From an uncultured Flavobacterium sp. (lineage in GTDB: Bacteria > Bacteroidota > Bacteroidia > Flavobacteriales > Flavobacteriaceae), in contig CAMLKV010000156.1 in NCBI GenBank assembly GCA_946480635.1, forward strand, positions 1-5,907: a stretch of DNA of 5,907 bases, read 5' to 3'. Position 1 is the stretch's first letter. Each line of letters opens with the position of its first letter. The notes beneath the pieces are model-generated. The model made no database searches and was not told the DNA's origin. It saw only the letters and a program-made list of their open reading frames with translations. Below, one piece after another: positions 1 to 5,907 of this stretch. A program made the position numbers and the translations under genes.

Positions 1-1596
1 ATTGGTTTAGTTTTAAATATTCCAGTGAAACTAAATTCTGCGAAGCAAGAATTGAAAACAAACGCTGCTGAAGCAAAAAAAACAATTCTGCATGAGGTTA
101 AACCTAAAGAAACAAAATACGGAATTGCTAAACAATATGGTCTTACAGAAGAGGAATTAGATAAAAAAAATCCTGAAATAAAAGATGGACTTAAAATTGG
201 TGATTTATTGTTAATTAAGGGTGAAAGACCAAAACAACAAGTGCCTCAACCAGTTGTAACAAAAGAAGTAAAAGATGAAGCTCCAAAAACACAAAGTTCA
301 ATATCAGTAGTTGATAAGGTCTTAGTTACAGACGAGTATACGGTTAAACCAAAGGAAACTTTGTATAGTTTATCGACTCAATTTGGTGTTTCTCAGGAGA
401 AATTGGTTGAGTTAAATCCTGAACTTAAAGAAGGTTTAAAAGAAGGCATGATTTTAAAAGTACCTGCAAAAACTGCTGCAGTGACAACTTCATTTCCTAA
501 AAGAGAGTATGTTGATTTAACTAAAACTGTAAAAAAAGGGCAAAAGAAAAAATTAGCGATGTTATTACCTTTTAATATTGCAAAATTAGATCAAGACACA
601 ATCAATTCTACAAAATCAAGACTTAAGAAAGACAAGTTCTTGAATATGACACTCGATTTTTATGCAGGCGCTTTAATGGCGATCGATTCCGCAAAAACAT
701 TAGGGATAGATGTTGATATTGCTATTTTTGATTCCAATGAAACAAAATCAACTTCGGATGTAGGTAATTTGGTTCAAAATAAAAATTTAAAATCGATGGA
801 TGCTGTTATTGGTCCATTTTACCAGAATAATGTTGAAAAAACAGCTTCATTATTAGGAGAAGTGCCAGTGATTTCTCCACTGTCAAAAGATTATGATAAA
901 AAGTTTCCAAACTTAATTCAAGCAACACCAACGAATGACGATGTGAAATTGGCAATGTTCAATTTTATGCGTGAAAAAGGAGGTAATATGATTGCGGTTG
1001 TAGATCCTAAAAAAGTATCTTCAAAACAATATATTTCAGAAAATCATAAAGATGTTTTGTTTGCAACAGTAAGCGATGCTGGTGTTCTTGATGTAGCAAG
1101 TTTAAAATCATTTTTAGTGAAAGATAAAATGAATTATATCATTCTAGAAACCGAGAAAACTAACTTGATTTTGAGTACAACGACAGCACTTATGGCTTCC
1201 TTGAAAGATTTTCAGATTAGTTTGGTAATTCTAGGAGAAAACGATGCCTTGGATTTTGAAGAAATTCAAATGAATAGGTTAACAAAGCTAAGAATGCATT
1301 ATCCATCAATGGTAAGAGTAAATGATTCTGAGGCTGCAACAGATTTTGAAACAGCTTTTAGAAAGAAGAATAAAATTTTACCTAACCAGTTTGCTACTCG
1401 TGGTTTTGATGTGACTTTTGATGTATTGACGCGTTTGTCACAAGAGAAGTCTTTAATTGAAACATTCAATGAAACAGCTTCAGAACAAGTGGAAAGTAAA
1501 TTTAATTATGTTCAAAATCCTGATGGAGGTTATATGAACAAAGGAGTGTATATTTTATACTACGACACCGATTTAACAGTAAAACAAGCAAACTAA
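1..1596 (+). CDS. LysM-repeat envelope protein with C-terminal periplasmic-binding-like domain (5' partial)
   Basis: Frame 1 is open from the first base, so the true start and any signal peptide lie upstream; the GTG at 25 falls inside the end of a LysM repeat (IGLVLNIP, residues 1-8 of the 531 visible). Two full LysM repeats follow at about residues 30-73 and 112-155, each with the V-K-P-K-E-T, Y-G/F-G, L-x-x-x-N-P and L-x-x-G core. LysM repeats bind N-acetylglucosamine-containing glycans such as peptidoglycan. A polar linker (about 74-111) separates the two, and a second linker (about 156-181) leads to a domain from about residue 183. That domain begins KKLAMLLPFN and contains YAGALMAIDSAKTLG (221-235) and IGPF (270-273), resembling type 1 periplasmic ligand-binding proteins of the LivK kind. 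The likely place is the periplasm, bound to peptidoglycan. The ligand is unknown; an analogy with LpoA-like regulators of wall synthesis is only inference. The stop overlaps the next start. Confidence 0.9.
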   Translation: MGLVLNIPVKLNSAKQELKTNAAEAKKTILHEVKPKETKYGIAKQYGLTEEELDKKNPEIKDGLKIGDLLLIKGERPKQQVPQPVVTKEVKDEAPKTQSSISVVDKVLVTDEYTVKPKETLYSLSTQFGVSQEKLVELNPELKEGLKEGMILKVPAKTAAVTTSFPKREYVDLTKTVKKGQKKKLAMLLPFNIAKLDQDTINSTKSRLKKDKFLNMTLDFYAGALMAIDSAKTLGIDVDIAIFDSNETKSTSDVGNLVQNKNLKSMDAVIGPFYQNNVEKTASLLGEVPVISPLSKDYDKKFPNLIQATPTNDDVKLAMFNFMREKGGNMIAVVDPKKVSSKQYISENHKDVLFATVSDAGVLDVASLKSFLVKDKMNYIILETEKTNLILSTTTALMASLKDFQISLVILGENDALDFEEIQMNRLTKLRMHYPSMVRVNDSEAATDFETAFRKKNKILPNQFATRGFDVTFDVLTRLSQEKSLIETFNETASEQVESKFNYVQNPDGGYMNKGVYILYYDTDLTVKQAN

Positions 1597-2000
1597 TGGC
1601 AACTTCAAAAGTAACTTACCTTGGCGAATTAAGAACTTCGTCTATACATATCAATTCAGGTTCAGAAATAATTTCTGATGCTCCAGTAGACAATAACGGA
1701 AAAGGAGAAGCTTTTTCACCTACAGATACTGTAGCAAATGCATTAGCATCGTGTATGTTTACCGTTATGGGAATCAAAGCACGTGAAATGGATGTTGATT
1801 TTTCAGGTTCAACTGCCGAAGTGACAAAAGTTATGGCTGCAGAACCAAGAAGAATTTCTGAAATTCATATCACTTTCAATATGAATCTTGAAGCTGATGA
1901 AAAAACAAAAACTATTTTAGAACGTACAGGAATGACTTGTCCTGTACATTACAGTTTACATCCGGATATTAAAAAAGAAATTGTTTTTAATTGGAAATAA
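1596..2000 (+). CDS. OsmC/Ohr-family redox protein
   Basis: The 134-residue product has the length and motifs of the OsmC family, whose studied members reduce organic hydroperoxides through a pair of cysteines. The first cysteine, Cys53, is in the helix SPTDTVANALASCM; the second, Cys115, is in TGMTCPVHYSL. Both hallmark cysteines are present, so the protein is probably active in the cytoplasm, although many OsmC-like subgroups have no proven substrate. No signal peptide or membrane segment is seen. The ATG shares its A with the stop codon of the LysM gene (TAATG), which indicates co-transcription and probably translational coupling. No separate promoter is evident. It looks more like the general YhfA/OsmC-like branch than true Ohr, because the usual NPEQL-type active-site helix start is replaced by SPTDT. 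Family assignment is firm; the substrate is not known. Confidence 0.92.
   Translation: MATSKVTYLGELRTSSIHINSGSEIISDAPVDNNGKGEAFSPTDTVANALASCMFTVMGIKAREMDVDFSGSTAEVTKVMAAEPRRISEIHITFNMNLEADEKTKTILERTGMTCPVHYSLHPDIKKEIVFNWK
1924..1947 (+). repeat. perfect 8-bp inverted repeat inside osmC
   Basis: GTACAGGA (1924-1931) is repeated as its exact reverse complement TCCTGTAC (1940-1947), with an 8-base spacer. It lies in coding sequence about 50 bases before the stop and spans the codon for the second cysteine (1938-1940). Half of the pairs are G-C, which stands out in this AT-rich DNA. It could form an mRNA stem-loop or be an operator-like site, or be coincidence. Confidence 0.4.
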
Positions 2001-2010
2001 TAGAAAGAAT

Positions 2011-2043
2011 AAAAGAGAAAAGATAAACACTTTTCTCTTTTTT
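2011..2043 (+). terminator. stem-loop with T-run after osmC, possible leaky terminator or attenuator
   Basis: AAAAGAGAAAAG (2011-2022) pairs perfectly with CTTTTCTCTTTT (2030-2041) around a 7-base loop, and six Ts run from 2038 to 2043. This is the shape of an intrinsic terminator for the LysM-osmC transcript. The stem has only three G-C pairs and part of the T-run lies inside it, so termination may be incomplete. It ends three bases before the next start codon, so it could also act as an attenuator or as a structure controlling translation of the downstream gene. Confidence 0.7.
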
Positions 2044-2046
2044 AAT

Positions 2047-2274
2047 ATGACAAACCAAGATCTCCTCATAAAACTAGCACACACAAAAATGCCTTTCGGG
2101 AAATACGAAGGGCGTTATCTTATAGATTTACCAGAACATTATGTGGTTTGGTATTCCCAAAAAGGATTTCCCAAAGGACAATTAGGTGAGCAATTACAAC
2201 TAGTTCACGAGTTAAAACTTAACGGATTGGAAGAACTAGTTCGTAACATTAAAGGAAACTTTCCAAAGCCATAA
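2047..2274 (+). CDS. DUF3820-family small protein
   Basis: This 75-residue protein carries the signature MPFGKYEGRYLIDLPEHYVVWYSQKGFP (residues 15-42), typical of the DUF3820 family, which Pfam has renamed as a putative quorum-sensing-regulated virulence factor family. The same MPFGKY-x-G module also occurs attached to DnaQ-like exonucleases. No biochemical role is established, and no signal peptide, membrane segment or cysteine is seen. The ATG at 2047 is preferred: an in-frame TTG at 1981 would extend the product by 22 residues, but those overlap the osmC end and encode the stem-loop, and they are not part of the family domain. The start sits just after the stem-loop with no room for a promoter between them, so transcription must come from read-through or from a promoter inside osmC. 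No clear terminator follows it. Confidence 0.85.
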   Translation: MTNQDLLIKLAHTKMPFGKYEGRYLIDLPEHYVVWYSQKGFPKGQLGEQLQLVHELKLNGLEELVRNIKGNFPKP

Positions 2275-2303
2275 TTTCTTAACGAATAATTGTCAAATAC
2301 ACG

Positions 2304-2335
2304 TTGCTAAATATCAATTAATAATTGTATTTTTG
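2304..2335 (+). promoter_or_regulatory. predicted Bacteroidota-type promoter for pyrG
   Basis: A perfect TAnnTTTG element (TATTTTTG, 2328-2335) follows a TTG (2304-2306) by 21 bases, within the spacing reported for Flavobacterium promoters. Transcription would start near 2341-2343, giving a leader of about 97 bases before the pyrG ATG. The spacer contains the small palindrome CAATT-AAT-AATTG (2315-2327), directly against the -7 element, which might be an operator but could be chance in AT-rich DNA. Confidence 0.7.
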
Positions 2336-2380
2336 CGCGGTTTTAATTTAAAATCAGAACAACAACTAAATTTAGCTTAA

Positions 2381-4049
<1,669 letters not shown>

Positions 4050-4062
4050 TAAGTTTCTAAAG

Positions 4063-4098
4063 TACCTTGAAAAGCTTGTGCTGAGCGAAGTCGAAGTA
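4063..4098 (+). repeat. REP-like imperfect palindrome, copy B, after pyrG
   Basis: The outer arms TACCTTGA (4063-4070) and TCGAAGTA (4091-4098) pair at seven of eight positions, one being G-T. An inner stem pairs CTT-TGC (4075-4081, with G4078 bulged) with GCGAAG (4085-4090) around the loop TGA; AAAG (4071-4074) is an extra bulge. The core 4079-4098 is 17/20 identical to copy A before pyrG and keeps the same TGA loop. No T-run follows, so it is not a standard terminator, though it could protect the 3' end of pyrG mRNA or mark a dispersed repeat family. Confidence 0.65.
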
Positions 4099-4136
4099 TG
4101 ATTTAGTAACAAATTATAAATTAAATAGACTAACAA

Positions 4137-4166
4137 GCTTATCGCTTAAAGCCTAATGCTTAAAGC
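4137..4166 (+). repeat. GCTTA / GCTTAAAGC direct repeats before yidC
   Basis: GCTTAAAGC occurs at 4144-4152 and again at 4158-4166, separated by CTAAT, and a partial unit GCTTA lies at 4137-4141. Each full unit is itself an inverted repeat (GCTT, A, AAGC). Similar GCTTA units occur in the pyrG leader at 2375-2386. The repeat lies 12 bases before the yidC ATG. Its role is unknown: it may be an operator, part of the same repeat family as the palindromes, or simple-sequence drift. Confidence 0.5.
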
Positions 4167-4178
4167 AAAATTTTAAAA

Positions 4179-5907
4179 ATGGAACAAAAAAAGTTTGACC
4201 TTAATTCAATTATCGGATTTGCGTTAATTTTTGGTATCATGATGTGGATCATGTATCAAAATCAGCCTACGCAGGCCGAAATTCAAGCAGAGAAAGCAAA
4301 AAAAGAACAAGCTGCTAAAGCAAAAGAGCAATCTCAAAAAATAGAAACTGCAACTGTAGCAACAGCTACAAATTCAACAGATTCGACTAAAGTTTCTGCT
4401 GCATTACAAGCCTCTTTAGGAAGTTTCGCTTATTCAGCTTCATTATCATCTGCTAAAAATGAATTTACAACTATTGAAAATGAGTTGGTGACTTTAAAAA
4501 TTGCTAATAAAGGTGGATATATTGTAGATGCGACATTAAAAAAATATAAGTCGATTGATAAAGATGGAAAATTAGTTCAGTTAATTAAAGATAATAATGC
4601 TGGATTAAATATTGCTTTACAAACAAAAGAGGGTAAAACTATCAATACGAAAGACGTTTTCTTTGAACCAACACTTACAAAAGTTGATGGAAATCAAGTG
4701 CTTTCTATGAAATTGAAAGCGGGAGAAAAACAATTCTTAGAGTACAAATATGTGTTGAAACCTAACGACTATATGTTAGATTTTGATGTGCGTTCTCAAG
4801 GATTGGCTTCGGTTTTAAATACTGGAAATGCGGCTAACTTAGAATGGAATATGAAAACATTCCGTAATGAGAAAAGTGTTGCTTATGAAAACAGATATAC
4901 TGAAGTGATCTATGAGCATGATGGAGGAAAAGATAATTACTTAAATCAATCGCAAGATGAGGAGGAAGTTGAAGATGTTACTTATGTAGCTTTTAAACAA
5001 CATTTCTTTACTTCAATTTTATTGACAGAAACTCCTTTTAAAGCAACCAAATTGTCTACGGAGAATTTGGTAAAAGATGTTAAAGTTGATACTGTTTACA
5101 CTAAAAATTTCAAAGCAACTTTACCGTTAGCTTATAAAAACGGAGAGATTGATTATAAAATGAACTGGTTCTATGGACCATCAGATTATAAAATCTTAAA
5201 CAGTTATGATAAAAACCTTGATGAGATTATTCCTTTAGGATGGGGAATTTTTGGATGGATTAACAAGTTTATTTTCGTTCCATTATTTGGTTTTATTAGT
5301 AAGTATATTTCGTATGGTATTGCTATTATTTTATTTACTATTTTAATAAAATTAGCAATGGCGCCAATTACATATAAATCATTCTTATCTCAGGCGAAAA
5401 TGAAAGTATTGCGCCCAGAATTGAATGAATTAAATGAAAAATTCAAAGATCCTGTAAAACGTCAGCAGGAAACAATGAAGTTGTACAATAAAGCAGGGGT
5501 TAACCCAATGGCAGGATGTATACCAGCGCTTATTCAGTTGCCATTTATGTATGCTTCGTTCCAATTTTTCCCATCCGCGTTACAATTAAGACAAGAAGGA
5601 TTCTTATGGGCAAAAGATTTATCATCTTATGACTCGGTTTTAAAATTACCATTTAATATTCCGTTATATGGAGATCACGTAAGCTTGTTCCCAATTTTGG
5701 CAGCAATCGCGATTTTCTTCTACATGAAATATACAACGGGAGATCAACAAATGGCAGCTCCACAACAAGAAGGTATGCCTGATATGAGTAAAATCATGAA
5801 AATGATGATTTACATTTCTCCAGTAATGATGTTGATATTCTTCAACAACTATGGTTCAGGTTTGAGTTTATATAACCTTTTCTCTAATATCATGACTTTA
5901 GCTATCA
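4179..5907 (+). CDS. yidC: membrane protein insertase YidC (3' partial)
   Basis: YidC inserts and folds inner-membrane proteins, alone or with SecYEG. The visible 576 residues have the Gram-negative layout. An N-terminal membrane segment (about 10-26) is followed by a Lys/Ala/Gln-rich then Thr/Ser/Ala-rich linker (about 33-85) and a large periplasmic domain (about 90-345). An amphipathic stretch (about 355-377) leads to the conserved core: a segment at 378-397, the cytoplasmic hairpin loop from QAKMKVLRPEL (405-415) to NPMAG (442-446), then segments at about 447-465, 503-516 and 543-576. Lys391 in ILIKLAMAPIT stands where E. coli has the groove Arg366. The ATG at 4179 is chosen because the membrane anchor follows directly; the upstream sequence is A-rich without a Shine-Dalgarno. 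No stop is reached, and perhaps 50-60 residues are missing. No TAnnTTTG promoter is seen in the preceding gap, so read-through from pyrG is plausible. Confidence 0.96.
   Translation, partial: MEQKKFDLNSIIGFALIFGIMMWIMYQNQPTQAEIQAEKAKKEQAAKAKEQSQKIETATVATATNSTDSTKVSAALQASLGSFAYSASLSSAKNEFTTIENELVTLKIANKGGYIVDATLKKYKSIDKDGKLVQLIKDNNAGLNIALQTKEGKTINTKDVFFEPTLTKVDGNQVLSMKLKAGEKQFLEYKYVLKPNDYMLDFDVRSQGLASVLNTGNAANLEWNMKTFRNEKSVAYENRYTEVIYEHDGGKDNYLNQSQDEEEVEDVTYVAFKQHFFTSILLTETPFKATKLSTENLVKDVKVDTVYTKNFKATLPLAYKNGEIDYKMNWFYGPSDYKILNSYDKNLDEIIPLGWGIFGWINKFIFVPLFGFISKYISYGIAIILFTILIKLAMAPITYKSFLSQAKMKVLRPELNELNEKFKDPVKRQQETMKLYNKAGVNPMAGCIPALIQLPFMYASFQFFPSALQLRQEGFLWAKDLSSYDSVLKLPFNIPLYGDHVSLFPILAAIAIFFYMKYTTGDQQMAAPQQEGMPDMSKIMKMMIYISPVMMLIFFNNYGSGLSLYNLFSNIMTLAI

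Noticed and set aside
25..27. GTG as the start of the LysM-repeat gene
   Set aside because: The frame is open upstream to base 1, and the residues before it (IGLVLNIP) are the end of another LysM repeat, so the gene is cut by the window edge.
1968..1991. ATTAAAAA / TTTTTAAT inverted repeat at the osmC end
   Set aside because: It is made only of A-T pairs in AT-rich DNA and is likely chance; the nearby 12-bp stem-loop is the better terminator.
1981..2046. N-terminal extension of the DUF3820 protein from the TTG at 1981
   Set aside because: The 22 extra residues would overlap the end of osmC and translate the stem-loop; they have no family likeness, and the ATG at 2047 gives the normal domain.
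2254..2264. GGAAA-C-TTTCC palindrome as a terminator for the DUF3820 gene
   Set aside because: The loop would be a single base, it lies within the coding sequence, and no T-run follows.
4050..4178. A separate promoter for yidC
   Set aside because: I found no TAnnTTTG element with a suitable upstream TTG in this gap; the nearest likeness (TATGATTTAG, from 4097) lacks the final TTTG.

Overview
The window looks like a chromosomal segment from Flavobacterium or a close relative in the Flavobacteriaceae (Bacteroidota). The DNA is AT-rich. No Shine-Dalgarno sequences precede the starts, and start regions are A-rich. One promoter fits the Bacteroidota pattern (TTG, then TAnnTTTG). The YidC and LysM proteins are of the type found in this phylum. 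Genus-level placement is inference from style, not from a marker gene. All genes lie on the + strand, and the sequence shows no phage, transposon, CRISPR or defence genes.

Layout. Positions 1-1596 hold the 3' part of an envelope gene: the end of one LysM repeat, two full LysM repeats, then a large domain resembling a periplasmic ligand-binding protein. It overlaps by one base (TAATG) with an OsmC-family redox protein (1596-2000). A perfect 12-bp stem-loop with a T-run (2011-2043) follows, ending three bases before a 75-residue DUF3820-type protein (2047-2274). The next gap (2275-2438) carries a promoter, an imperfect palindrome and a CAA-repeat leader for pyrG, CTP synthase (2439-4049). The gap 4050-4178 holds a second copy of the palindrome and a short direct repeat. 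It is followed by yidC, the inner-membrane insertase (4179 to the window edge, 3' end missing).

How they fit together. Two transcriptional groups are likely: LysM gene plus osmC (with DUF3820 possibly reached by read-through), and pyrG with yidC possibly downstream on the same transcript. The products are mostly housekeeping: envelope binding, thiol/peroxide chemistry, CTP synthesis and membrane-protein insertion. The most notable non-coding features are the related palindromes on both sides of pyrG, the stem-loop abutting the DUF3820 start, and an inverted repeat inside osmC around its second cysteine codon. I found no convincing evidence of a new multi-gene system.
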